Shown here in pieces: positions 22,380 through 32,862 of a stretch of 64,000 nucleotides of DNA. Position 1 is the first letter of the stretch. The number at the start of each line of letters is the position of its first letter. The notes beneath the pieces were generated by a model. It had not been told where the DNA came from. It ran no database searches and saw nothing but the letters and a program-made list of their open reading frames with translations. The position numbers and the translations under genes are program-made. This DNA comes from Haematococcus lacustris (Eukaryota > Chlorophyta > Chlorophyceae > Chlamydomonadales > Haematococcaceae), in the NCBI GenBank assembly GCA_030144725.1, contig JASKMD010000018.1, positions 5,441,552-5,505,551 on the forward strand. Reading direction: 5' to 3'.

Positions 22380-23704
22380 GTGGGTCCAACCCTGCTCAGC
22401 TGCTGCCTCCCTTGCTGCAGGGTTCATGCGGACTCGCGCGTTGTACCACAACGGCTCTGCCAGCACCGAGAAGAAGGACTGGCTAGCGGGGGGCACCGCA
22501 CGGAACAGCTCGAGCTCAGCCTGGGCCGCCACGTGAGCTTGCAGCCGCGGGCTGATGCCTCGCGAGGGGGGGGCGGTGGGGTCGGTGATGACCCACGTGT
22601 TGAGGCCGTGGGAGGGGTCTGCCAGCAGGCTGTGGGTCAGAGGCTGCCAGGGACGAACCCGGGGCGACCAGAGCTGGGCCAGCATCTTCGCCAGCATGGC
22701 CGTGCTAGTGACCCCCAGGTCGGGAAGCCCCACCCCTCCCTCCCCCCGAGGCATCACGCAGATGGCCTTGCTAGGGTAGAGGCGGCTGCTGTTGGGGCTG
22801 CGTTCCTAGGGCAGGTCTGAGGCTGCCACAAAGCGATTGACAGCCATGGCCTGGATGGTGGAGGGCTTGACCAAAACCGGACAGCCTTGGGAGCTGCCGG
22901 TGCCAGAAGTGTAAAACACTGCCCCCGCCAGGCGGGCTTGGCCCCCGATTGGGCTTCTGCCCACTGCCACACACTCTCCGCCCTATGGCACTCGTGAAGG
23001 AATACCACTTGCGCCGGGCTGTCAGCGGCCCAGTCAAGCAGGGCCTGCAGTTTGTGCGGTTGGGCAAGGCCCTGCACGTTGAGGGTGACTGCCAAGAACC
23101 TGGCGGCCACACCTGGGCGCTGCATGGCTAGTCCTGGCTTGCCCCCGCGCGGGCTACGCGTGTGTAGAGGAGGGTGGGTGGGCTGGGAAGGGGAGGCGGA
23201 CCTGGCAAGGGAGGAGGGCCGGGGGGGGGGGGGCGGGGTGGCCTCAATGCACGCCAACTTGGCCCCCGGGCGGCGCAGGCGGACCCGAGGCTCACGTGAA
23301 TAGATGGCCAGCGGGGGCCGCAGGGGCAGAGGACCGAGCTGCTCGACCTCCTCCCCAAGCTGAGCTGCCTGCTCGGGCTGCTGCCGCTTAGGAACCCTCA
23401 ACCTCCCCTCCCGGGGCCCTGCTGACTCCACTATAGGGCTGTCACAAGAGGCCCCCAGCGAGCTGGCCAGGCTAGCAGAGGCCCTCCACCCTGGCCCTAC
23501 CCATCCTTCCAGAACTACCCACACTCACACGAGCCTAAGCCCAGCCAGACGAACTGAAACATAGAACACCCCCCCCCCCCCCCTCACTCCAACCAAGACC
23601 ACCTAAGCCCCCAGTCCCCTAACACCCAGACAACCCCCCGAGGCCTAGCCCGCCCCACCCTAGGAACGCACTACGCCCCCACCAGCAACCCTGCAGCTCA
23701 GGCT
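22380..23704 (-). mobile_element. LINE-A unit U5 (5' part, duplicate of the U3 5' part)
   Basis: Block B equivalent of 13855-15177. Post-RT frame 22380-22757 and endonuclease frame with long N-terminus 22754-23524; the translated products appear identical to those in block A, so the duplication is young. Spacer 23525-23704 is non-coding and C-rich. Confidence 0.75.
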
Positions 23705-26700
23705 GGCTCGACGGAGAAGGGGACGGGCCACTGCAAGGAGAGGCGAACCACTAGCTCTCCCCCCCCCCTGCGCCCTGCCCTCCCCCTGCCTAGGTCTCCC
23801 TGCTGCCCTCTCCTCCTCCACTCCTCCTGCCCCAACCCTCCCCTCTGCCCCCTCCTGCCCTCCCCTCCGCTCCCTCCTAGGCTGCTTGGCAAACCAGCCC
23901 CCCGACGCCTCGGGCCACAGCTGGTCGAAGTGGGCCGCGTCCAGCTCCGGGTCCTTTGACTTGAACCAGGTGGAGGGAGCAGCGCCGCAGAGGCCCACGC
24001 GGATGTCCCTCCCCACCCGATGCCAGTCACGCTTGACGGCCGTGGTGAGGGTGGAGATGACCTCCTCCACTACCCGCATCGCCACCTGCTGTGGCTGCAG
24101 GGTTGTAGCGGCTCCTGAGCTGTGGAGGCGCCACACTGCGCCCAGATAGGCCACGTCAGACGGAGCCACAGCAGGCTGTCATGGGGCTGGAAGGGGGGGG
24201 CCTCGCCGCGGGTGGGGCGCCCACTGAGGAGCAGCATGGCGTCGCCCGAGGGGGGGCGGGTGCCTGTGAGGCGGCCGTACACGTCCAGCATCCACTCCCA
24301 AGCTGGCACCACGGCGGGGCAGAGTAGGAAGGCGTGGGTGAGGGTCTCCAAGTGCCCCGGCTGGCAGAAGCGGCAGGCGGACGAGCCTGGGGCAGCCGCC
24401 CCCTTGAGGATGTGACCCCACAAGGCCCCGACCATGAGGCTGGCGTGAAGCACCCGTCAGGCCACGATGACGTGCTCCCGACGGAGGGTGGGGTCTAGCA
24501 GCTCCTTCCACACCTACGCACACGGCTGGCCCGCCTGAACACCCACAGCCAGCTGGTCCACGGTGTCGGCCCGGGGGGCGGGCTGAGCAACTGGCTGCCC
24601 GCCCCCACGCCGCTGCTGGGCCTCCAGCTGCCGCTCAGCCTGCTCGGCCGCCCTGTCCTGCGGCGAGGGACGCGGGTGCGCCCTGACGGAGGTGTCAAGC
24701 CAGCGAGGCGGTTGGCTGCCCTGCACCTCCTCGGGGAGCCGCTCCTGCACATCCCTGCCCTGCTGCTCCCGCTCCCCCGCTGCCCCCTGGCCTGCCACCT
24801 GCTGCGCGCTGGCTTCCCACTTGAGCTCCAGCTCCCTTAGGGCCCCATCAGCCACCGCTGCCACCTCCGCTTCGCCCGCTGCCCGGGTGGGGCGCACGCC
24901 CCACAGCGCAGGCCACAGGCCCCCATTGGGTGGGTAGAGGGGGTCGGCACTGACGCGCTGGAGCTGGTGGAGGCGCACCCTGGCATGCTTGACCGAGAAG
25001 TCCAGCAGGGTGGTGGTGCCCATGCCCCACACCTGAGGGTCCAGCTGCAGGTGAGCCCAGGGGCCCAAGAGCCACTCCTCCTTAGGCCAGGTGCCAGGCC
25101 CCTCCTCAGCTGGGTCGGCAGCCTGCCCTCCCGCCCCGCCCCCTGCGCCCCTACGCCCTCCACCTCCTCCACGCCCTCGCCCTCTGACCCCGCCCCGCCC
25201 CCTTGCCCGCCCCACTCCCCTGCCAGCCGCCCTGGCTCCTCCTTGCTCCTGCCCTTGAGCCTCCTCCTGCGCCACGTGATGCTGGGCGGGTAGAGGGCGG
25301 AGGTGGGTGGCTCGCTCCTCCGGAGTCAGCCTGTAGCTGGGCTTGTTGAGCCGGGCCACCGCTGCTGGCTCCCAGGCCACCCCTCCTCCGCCAAGAAAGC
25401 CCCTAGGGGCCCCTGCCTTGTGGGGTCTAGGGGGTAGAGGCGGCCGTTGGGGCCCACCCAATGGGAGGGCTGGAGCATGGGGGTGCGCCGCATCACAAAC
25501 CCCACCCCTAGCCCAACCCTCAGGCGCTCCCACTCCGGCTGAGGAGGCTGCAGGCGGTCCACCATGCCCTGCCAGGGCTCGGGGAGGCAAGCCCTGACCA
25601 GGTCGGCAGCCCTGCGGGCCTCCCCCTCTAGTTGGGGGCTATGCAGGGCCTCCCTCACGTGGCGGACGTGGGTCCAACCCTGCTCAGCTGCTGCCTCCCT
25701 TGCTGCAGGGTTCATGCGGACTCGCGCGTTGTACCACAGCGGCTCTGCCAACACCGAGAAGAAGGACTGGCTAGCGGGGGGCACCGCACGGAACAGCTTG
25801 AGCTCAGCCTGGGCCGCCACGTGAGCTTGCAGCCGCGGGCTGATGCCTCGCGAGGGGGGGGCGGTGGGGTCGGTGATGACCCACGTGTTGAGGCCGTGGG
25901 AGGGGTCTGCCAGCAGGCTGTGGGTCAGAGGCTGCCAGGGACGAACCCGGGGCGACCAGAGCTGGGCCAGCATCTTCGCCAGCATGGCCGTGCTAGTGAC
26001 CCCCAGGTCGGGAAGCCCCACCCCTCCCTCCCCCGGGGGCATCACGCAGATGGCCTTGCTAGGGTAAAGGCGGCTGCTGTTGGGGCTGCGTTCCTAGGGC
26101 AGGTCTGAGGCTGCCACAAAGCGATTGACAGCCATGGCCTGGATGGTGGAGGGCTTGACCAAAACCAGACAGCCTTGGGAGCTGCCGGTGCCAGAAGTGT
26201 AAAACACTGCCCCCGCCAGGCGGGCTTGGCCCCCGATTGGGCTTCTGCCCACTGCCACACGCTCTCCGCCCTATGGCACTCTTGAAGGAATACCACTTGC
26301 GCCGGGCTGTCAGCGGCCCAGTCAAGCAGGGCCTGCAGTTTGTGCGGTTGGGCAAGGCCCTGCACGTTGAGGGTGACTGCCAAGAACCTGGCGGCCACAC
26401 CTGGGCGCTGCATGGCTAGTCCTGGCTTGCCCCCGCGCGGGCTACGCGTGTGTAGAGGAGGGTGGGTGGGCTGGGAAGGGGAGGCGGACCTGGCAAGGGA
26501 GGAGGGCCGGGGGGGGGGGGGGCGGGGGGGCCTCAATGCACGCCAACTTGGCCCCCGGGCGGCGCAGGCGGACCCAAGGCTCACGTGAATAGATGGCCAG
26601 CGGGGGCCGCAGGGGCAGAGGACCGAGCTGCTCGACCTCCTCCCAAAGCTGAGCTGCCTGCTCGGGCTGCTGCCGCTTAGGAACCCTCAACCTCCCCTCC

Positions 26701-26990
26701 CGGGGCCCTGCTGACTCAACTATAGGGCTGTCACAAGAGGCCCCAGCGAGCTGGCCAGGCTAGCAAAGGCCCTCCACCCTGGCCCTACCCATCCTTACAG
26801 AACTACCCACACTCACACGAGCCTAAGCCCAGCCAGACGAACTGAAACATAGAACACCCCCCCCCCCCCTCACTCCAACCAAGACCACCTAAGCCCCCAG
26901 TCCCCTAACACCCAGACAACCCCCCGAGGCCTAGCCCGCCCCACCCTAGGAACGCACTACGCCCCCACCAGCAACCCTGCAGCTCAGGCT
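23705..26990 (-). mobile_element. LINE-A unit U6, best complete long-type unit (3286 bp)
   Basis: The only uninterrupted 3.3 kb unit. Minus-strand parts: endonuclease N-terminus 26042-26584 (VTLNVQGL, FLQECH); post-RT region 25326-26045; linker 24514-25590 with an RGG/Gly-rich block and VWGMGTTTLLDFSVKHARVRLH; zf-RVT 24070-24453 (CRFCQPGH...THAFLLCP); C-terminal tail 23660-24169 (DWHRVGRDIRVGLCG...FDQLWPEASGGWFAKQ). Two nonsense changes separate linker and zf-RVT: AAG to TAG near 24515 and TGG to TGA near 24456. Reference copy for the long form of the array. Confidence 0.75.
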
Positions 26991-27653
26991 GGCTCGACGG
27001 AGAAGGGGACGGGCCACTGCAAGGAGAGGCGAATCACTAGCTCTCCCCCCCCGCTGCGCCCTGCCCTCCCCCTGCCTAGGTCTCCCTGCTGCCCTCTCCT
27101 CCTCCACTCCTCCTGCCCCAACCCTCCCCTCTGCCCCCTCCTGCCCTCCCCTCCGCTCCCTCCTAGGCTGCTTGGCAAACCAGCCCCCCGACGCCTTGGG
27201 CCACAACTGGTCGAAGTGGGCCGCGTCCAGCTCCGGGTCCTTTGACTTGAACCAGGTGGAGGGCACAGCGCCGCAGAGGCCCACGCGGATGTCCCTCCCC
27301 ACCCGATGCCAGTCACGCTTGGCGGCCGTGGTGAGGGTGGAGATGACCTCCTCCACTACCCGCATGGCCACCTGCTGTGGCTGCAGGGTTGTAGCGGCTC
27401 CTGAGCTGCGGAGGCGCCACACTGCGCCCACATAGGCCGCGCGCAGACGGAGCCACAGCAGGCTGTCATGGGGCTGGAAGGGGGGGGCCTCGCCGCGGGT
27501 GGGGCGCCCACTGAGGAGCAGCATGGCGTCGCCTGAGGGGGGGCGGGTGCCTGTGAGGCGGCCGTACACGTCCAGCATCCACTCCCAGGCTGGCACCACG
27601 GCGGGGCAGAGTAGGAAGGCGTGGGTGAGGGTCTCCAAGAGCCACTCCTCCTT

Positions 27654-27766
27654 AGGCCAGGTGCCAGGCCCCTCGTCAGCTGGGTCGGCAGCCTGCCCTC
27701 CCGCCCCGCCCCCTGCGCCCCTACGCCCTCCACCTCCTCCACGCCCTTGCCCTCTGACCCCGCCCC
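27654..27766. repeat. 113-bp target-site duplication of the SINE, left copy (right copy 28155-28267)
   Basis: The 113 bases starting AGGCCAGGTGCC recur after the SINE with one visible difference. Other units have this sequence once. Unusually long for a target duplication. Confidence 0.8.
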
Positions 27767-28154
27767 ATCAACCGGGTTAGGACCCGAAGCCAGTAGCACC
27801 CCATGCAGCAGGTGTGGTTCAGTAGCTACAAACCTCCCTCTTCTTGCGAGAGGCCGGGGGATCGACACCCGCAAGGGGCCAGAAATATTTGGCGTAATCG
27901 ATCTCTCTTGAGGGCAGTGCCCGCCATCGTGCGGGGTGGGAGCTGGAGTGGAGTAGGCTAATTTCCTATGAAGCTCAGGAGGGTAGACACGTTTCCGAGC
28001 CGGGGCGTGTCGTGCTGTGAGAGCGCCCTTTAGGCATACGTCAGCCCGCGGGGGCCCCTCCCATGGTGTGAAAGACCAGAAGCGGCGCGCGGTTCCTTAG
28101 TGCACGCCCCCTGAAGCTTCGGGGGGAGTAGTCTTTCTTTCTTTCTTTTCTTTT
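27767..28154 (+). mobile_element. tRNA-derived SINE with a LINE-D-type 3' tail
   Basis: 388 bp. A polymerase III promoter-like pair is present: A-box-like TGGTTCAGTAGC at 27815-27826 and B-box-like GATCGACAC at 27860-27868, about 45 bp apart as in tRNA-derived SINEs. The 3' end reads TGCACGCC (28101-28108), a C5..G5 stem-loop and GGAGTAGT (to 28132), then CTTT-rich repeats to 28154. The same arrangement ends LINE-D and the fragment at 950-1620. The middle is not recognised. No coding capacity. Not a tRNA gene: there is no cloverleaf acceptor stem or CCA context. Confidence 0.82.
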
Positions 28155-30039
28155 AGGCCAGGTGCCAGGCCCCTCGTCAGCTGGGTCGGCAGCCTGCCCT
28201 CCCGCCCCGCCCCCTGCGCCCCTACGCCCTCCACCTCCTCCACGCCCTCGCCCTCTGACCCCGCCCCGCCCCCTTGCCCGCCCCACTCCCCTGCCAGCCG
28301 CCCTAGCTCCTCCTTGCTCCTGCCCTTGAGCCTCCTCCTGCGCCACGTGATGCTGGGCGGGTAGAGGGCGGAGGTGGGTGGCTCGCTCCTCCGGAGTCAG
28401 CCTGTAGCTGGGCTTGTCGAGCCGGGCCACCGCTGCTGGCTCCCAGGCCACCCCTCCTCCGCCAAGAAAGCCCCTAGGGGTCCCTGCCCTGTGGGGGCTA
28501 GGGGGTAGAGGCGGCTGTTGGGGCCCACCCAGTGGGAGGGCTGGAGCATGGGGGTGCGCCGCATCACAAACCCCACCCCTGGCCCAACCCTCAGGCGCTC
28601 CCACTCCGGCTGAGGAGGTTGCAGGCGGTCCACCATGCCCTGCCAGGGCTCGGGGAGGCAAGCCCTGACCAGGTCGGCAGCCCAGCGGGCCTCCCTTTCC
28701 AGTTGGGGGCTATGCAGGGCCTCCCTCACGTGGCGGACGTGGGTCCAACCCTGCTCAGCTGCTGCCTCCCTTGCGCGTTGTACCACAGCGGCTCTGCCAG
28801 CACCGAGAAGAAGGACTGGCTAGCGGGGGGCACCGCACGGAACAGCTTGAGCTCAGCCTGGGCCGCCACGTGAGCTTGCATCCGCGGGCTGATGCCTCGC
28901 GAGGGGGGGGCGGTGGGGTCGGTGATGACCCACGTGCTGAGGCCGTGGGAGGGGTCTGCCAGCAGGCTGTGGGTCAGAGGCTGCCAGGGACGAACCCGGG
29001 GCGACCAGAGCTGGGCCAGCATCTTCGCCAGCATGGCCGTGCTAGTGACCCCCAGGTCGGAAAGCCCCACCCCTCCCTCCCCCCGGGGCATCACGCAGGT
29101 GGCCTTGCTAGGGTAAAGGCGGCTGCTGTTGGGGCTGCGTTCCTAGGGCAGGTCTGAGGCTGCCACAAAGCGATTGACAGCCATGGCTTGGATGGTGGAG
29201 GGCTTGACCAAATCCAGACAGCCTTGGGAGCTGCCGGTGCCAGAAGTGTAAAACACTGCCCCCGCCAGGCGGGCTTGGCCCCCGATGGGGCTTCTGCCCA
29301 CTGCCACACGCTCTCCGCCCTATGGCACTCTTGAAGAGATACCACTTGCGCCGGGCTGTCAGCGGCCCAGTCAAGCAGGGCCTGCAGTTTGTGCGGTTGG
29401 GCAAGGCCCTGCACGTTGAGGGTGACTGCCAAGAACCTGGCGGCCACACCTGGGCGCTGCATGGCTAGTCCTGGCTTGCTCCCGCGCGGGCTACGCGTGT
29501 GTAGAGGAGGGTGGGTGGGCTGGGAAGGGGAGGCGGACCTGGCAAGGGAGGAGGGCCGGGGGGGGGGGGCGGGGTGGCCTCAATGCACGCCAACTTGGCC
29601 CCCGGGCGGCGCAGGCGGACCCGAGGCTCACGTGAATAGATGGCCAGCGGGGGCCGCAGGGGCAGAGGACCGAGCTGCTCGACCTCCTCCCCAAGCTGAG
29701 CTGCCTGCTCAGGCTGCTGCCGCTTAGGAACCCTCAACCTCCCCTCCCGGGGCCCTGCTGACTCAACTATAGGGCTGTCACAAGAGGCCCCCAGCGAGCT
29801 GGCCAGGCTAGCAGAGGCCCTCCACCCTGGCCCTACCCATCCTTACAGAACTACCCACACTCACACGAGCCTAAGCCCAGCCAGACGAACTGAAACATAG
29901 AACACCCCCCCCACCCCCTCACTCCAACCAAGACCACCTAAGCCCCCAGTCCCCTTACACCCAGACAACCCCCCGAGGCCTAGCCCGCCCCACCCTAGGA
30001 ACGCACTACGCCCCCACCAGCAACCCTGCAGCTCAGGCT

Positions 30040-30054
30040 GGCTCGACGGAGAAG
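30040..30054. repeat. 15-bp target-site duplication of LINE-D, left copy (right copy 51803-51817)
   Basis: GGCTCGACGGAGAAG flanks LINE-D on both sides and occurs once in uninterrupted units (for example at 54374). It defines both borders of the element. Confidence 0.88.
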
Positions 30055-30092
30055 AAGAAGAAGAAGACTACTCCGGTAATCACCGGCGTGCA
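30051..30092 (-). other. LINE-D 3' terminus: stem-loop and TTC tail
   Basis: On the minus strand the element ends TGCACGCC, hairpin CCGGT/ACCGG with a GATT loop, GGAGTAGT and then five TTC repeats. The stem differs in sequence from those in the fragment at 1575-1599 and the SINE at 28101-28132, but pairing is kept. Likely recognised by the LINE-D reverse transcriptase. Confidence 0.75.
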
Positions 30093-30394
30093 TTAAGGGA
30101 GGAGCTACCGCCTGGGGCGCGGCCTGCTCCCACCAATCAATCCAAGAAAGAGGCGACCCCCCTACCCTCCATCCCTCTTAGTAGCCCTGAGTCTGTAGCT
30201 TGTCTTTGCAATGGAGTGGGCTGTCTCCACCGCGTGTCTTGTTAGCTTGTGTAATAGTTTAGTAGTGTTATCTTGTGAGATCCCCAAGGCCAGGAGGTGT
30301 TGCCGTGTGTGTGCTTCATATGTTATGCCCCCTATGCCCAGGAGGATTGGTCTAATCTCCACCATGTGGCCTTTTCTTGCGTATGGTTTGAGCT

Positions 30395-30812
30395 AGATTG
30401 GTGTGTTGGTTGAGTGCCTTGTCTAATTGATCCGTCCACCTTGAGTCCGAGCAGTATTTGATTTCTATGATAGTGACCCGTTTGATGGCTTTGCCACTTT
30501 TGCCCGTCTTCGTTGCAGGCACCACCATGAGAATGTCTGGTCTGGTGGTGTTTTTGGTTGCTACTGTCTTCAGTCCGAGTGCTCGAAGTGTTGTGTGTAG
30601 TGTGTCGTTGGGGAGGTCGAGGTCTTCTTTCGCGCCCTTCTCCCAGCTGCCGGTGTCCGCGAAGCTGATGTGCCCGCCTAGGGTACCTTTGCTGATGGCT
30701 TTAGCGATGAGGCGGCCGGCCCCGTTATGCCTTTCTTGCACCATTGGTAGTGTCTCGCTGCAGCCCGAGAGGAGGTGAGTGGCACTGTCGGCTTCCCCGC
30801 AGAGTGGGCACC
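30395..30812 (-). other. LINE-D CCHC knuckle and restriction-like endonuclease
   Basis: CPLCGEADSATHLLSGC gives a Cys-x2-Cys-x8-His-x4-Cys knuckle. About 85 residues later RPDILMVVPATK, followed by RVTIIEIKYCSDSRW, matches the PD...(D/E)xK core of LINE restriction-like endonucleases (R2 type). The tail IRPILLGIGGITYEAHTRQHL lies in the shifted frame (30162-30365). With the AP-type domain upstream this gives two endonucleases in one element, the Dualen arrangement. Confidence 0.85.
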
Positions 30813-31139
30813 GGTCGTCGGTCGCCCGCTTCCAACGCATGGCCAGCTTTTGGTTATAGAGTCCGCCGGTACGGTAGAGAAGGGCAGTGCGTTGCGCGTG
30901 GGTGGTGATGTTCGTGTCGATCATCGCTCTTTCGCCCGCACCTGTTGCTGCGACCTTCCTGAGTTCTTGGGTCATTTGGTAGTAGATACTGTCTTGGTTG
31001 GCGAGGCCCAGCTTGTGTTTGCGGTGCATGTGTGCTCGCACGCTGTGGCGGCAGTCCGGCAATGGGGCGGGGGAGTCGCCGTCGGTTGCGTTGCTGAGCC
31101 AGTTCTTTGTCTCATTCCGTGTGGTCCGGCTGTAGGTCG

Positions 31140-31584
31140 GGGTGTTGGCGAGCTCTGGGTGTAGCGCCGCGTGCTTGGCGAGGGCATCGGCGCCTTCGTT
31201 GCCGATGATGCCCGAGTGGGCCTTGACTTTAAAGAATTGGATTGTCACGGGGCTGTCGATGATAAGGGTAGCGATGGCTGTCAGGATGTCGTTGTGTTTG
31301 TGGGTGATGAGCGACATCGGGTTAGCGAGGGCTCTGCGGATATGGTAGAGGGAGCAAAGGCTATCGGTGGCGATACGTTTGGCCCCCGCTTTGAGTGCCG
31401 CGTGTATCGCCGTGAGTTCCGCCCTGTTGATGGTGTTGCTTTCTGGGTCGTTCAGGGCGGCTGTGATGAGGACGTTGTTCTCCGGGATATAGACCCCCGC
31501 CCCGACGCTCGCCGGGGCTGCCCCCGAGGTCTTAATACAGCTGCCGTCCGTGTACGCGATCGTGGCCCATTCGGTGATGGCCAT
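31140..31584 (-). other. LINE-D RNase H domain, copy B
   Basis: Same fold as copy A with many substitutions (AYTDGSCIKTSG; INRAELTAIHAALKAG; ATDSLCSLYHI; KVKAHSGIIGNEGADALAKHAA), and again all DEDD residues are present. Created by the internal duplication; in frame with copy A and with the following knuckle and endonuclease. Confidence 0.9.
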
Positions 31585-32417
31585 CCGTGGCTGCGTCGTG
31601 GAATGGTGCGTGAGTTGTTGGTGGCCGCGCTGGTGCCCCGAGGTGGGGAGGTCCTTGTCCAACGGCAGGCGCATGTGTTGTTTGTGGCCGCTGGGGGGTG
31701 TGGCTGGCTGGCTTTGATTCGTTGGTCTGTTACGGATTGGGTGTGTGTCTCGTTGTGGGTGGAGGGCAGTGGCAGTGCTAGCCAGCCATCCTTGGGGGTT
31801 GCCTTTGGTGACGAGTTGTTGTCCTGCTGCATTCCAAATGACGTAGATGTGGAGGTTGGCGTGCTTGCCTGGCTTGGGGCATCTGGTCTTGGTGGGGGGT
31901 ATGCTAGCCAGGTGCTGGCAGTACTCAGGGTAGCGCCGCAGGGTGTCAATGTGTTTAGGGTAGGAGATGCCCTTTTTCCCAGGGATCAGCATGATGGTTG
32001 CCATGGCCTCCTCCTGTGAGCTGAGTGTATAGCATGGTTGACGCATTTCAGTGCCACTGCATCGTCTGCCGGTACATTCCATGTGGATAAGCCGGTGTGG
32101 CGTACCAGTAGGCAGTTGTGGTGTGCCCCAAAGGCCGAGTCCGCCGGTACGGTAGAGAAGGGCAGTGCGTTGCGCGTGGGTGGTGATGTTCGTGTCGATC
32201 ATCGCTCTTTCGCCAGCTCCTTTCGCCGCGGCTTTGGTGATCTCCTGAGACATCTGGTAGTAGATACTGTCTTGATTGGCAAGACCGAGGCTGTGCTTGC
32301 GGTGCATGTGTGCTCGCACGCTTTGGCGGCAATCCGGCAGTGGGGCGGGGGTGTCGCCGTCGGCTGCGTTGGTGAGCCAGGTGTTGGTTTCTTTCCGTGT
32401 GGTCGGGCGGTAGGCCG

Positions 32418-32862
32418 GGGTATTGGCAAGCTCTGGGTGTAGCGCCGCGTGTTTGGCGAGGGCATCTGCGCCTTCGTTGCCGATAATTCCCGAGTGGGCC
32501 CGGACTTTGTAGAAGTGGATCGTGACGGGGCTGTCGATGATGAGGGTGGCGATAGCGCTCAAGATGTCGTTGTGTCTGTGTGTGATGAGGGACATCGGGT
32601 TAGCGAGGGCTCGGCGGATCTGGTAGATAGAGCAGAGGCTGTCGGTGGCGATGCGTTTGACCCCGGCTGTGAGTGCCGCGTGTATCGCCGTGAGTTCCGC
32701 CTTGTTGATGGTGCTGTTTTCTGGGTCATCCATGGCGACGGTGACAAGGACGTTGTTATCCGGGATGTAGACCCCCGCGCCGACGCGCGCTGGGTGAGCA
32801 CCAGAGGCCTTGATGCAGCTGCCGTCCGAGTACGCGAGCGTGGCCCATTCGGTGATGGCCAT
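32418..32862 (-). other. LINE-D RNase H domain, copy A
   Basis: From AYSDGSCIKASG (Asp) through INKAELTAIHAAL (Glu), RIATDSLCSIYQIRRAL (Asp) to KVRAHSGIIGNEGADALAKHAA (His, Asp). All four DEDD active-site residues are present. It follows a TAG at 32893-32895 where the duplicated copy has Gln. Confidence 0.9.

Larger units (their letters stand above)
16361..24880. repeat. Segmental duplication, block B
   Basis: Second copy of block A. It keeps the gag C-terminus and protease lost in A, and carries MITE3, which A lacks. It ends at 24880 inside unit U6. Confidence 0.88.
26991..30039 (-). mobile_element. LINE-A unit U7, first 2.57 kb-type unit, carrying a SINE
   Basis: About 2548 bases of array sequence plus a 388-bp SINE and its 113-bp target duplication. 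Compared with U6 it lacks ~715 bases: the linker reads straight from GTWPKEEWLL to ETLTHAFLLCP, removing the first two zinc ligands. The join sits at the shared bases CCAAG. A further 24-bp deletion lies near 28775 in the post-RT part. Frames: tail 26946-27638, post-RT 28397-29094, endonuclease 29091-29462. LINE-D inserted at its right edge. Confidence 0.75.

Noticed and set aside
27811..27880. A tRNA gene
   Set aside because: A- and B-box-like motifs are present, but no paired acceptor stem; the element has SINE tail and target duplications.
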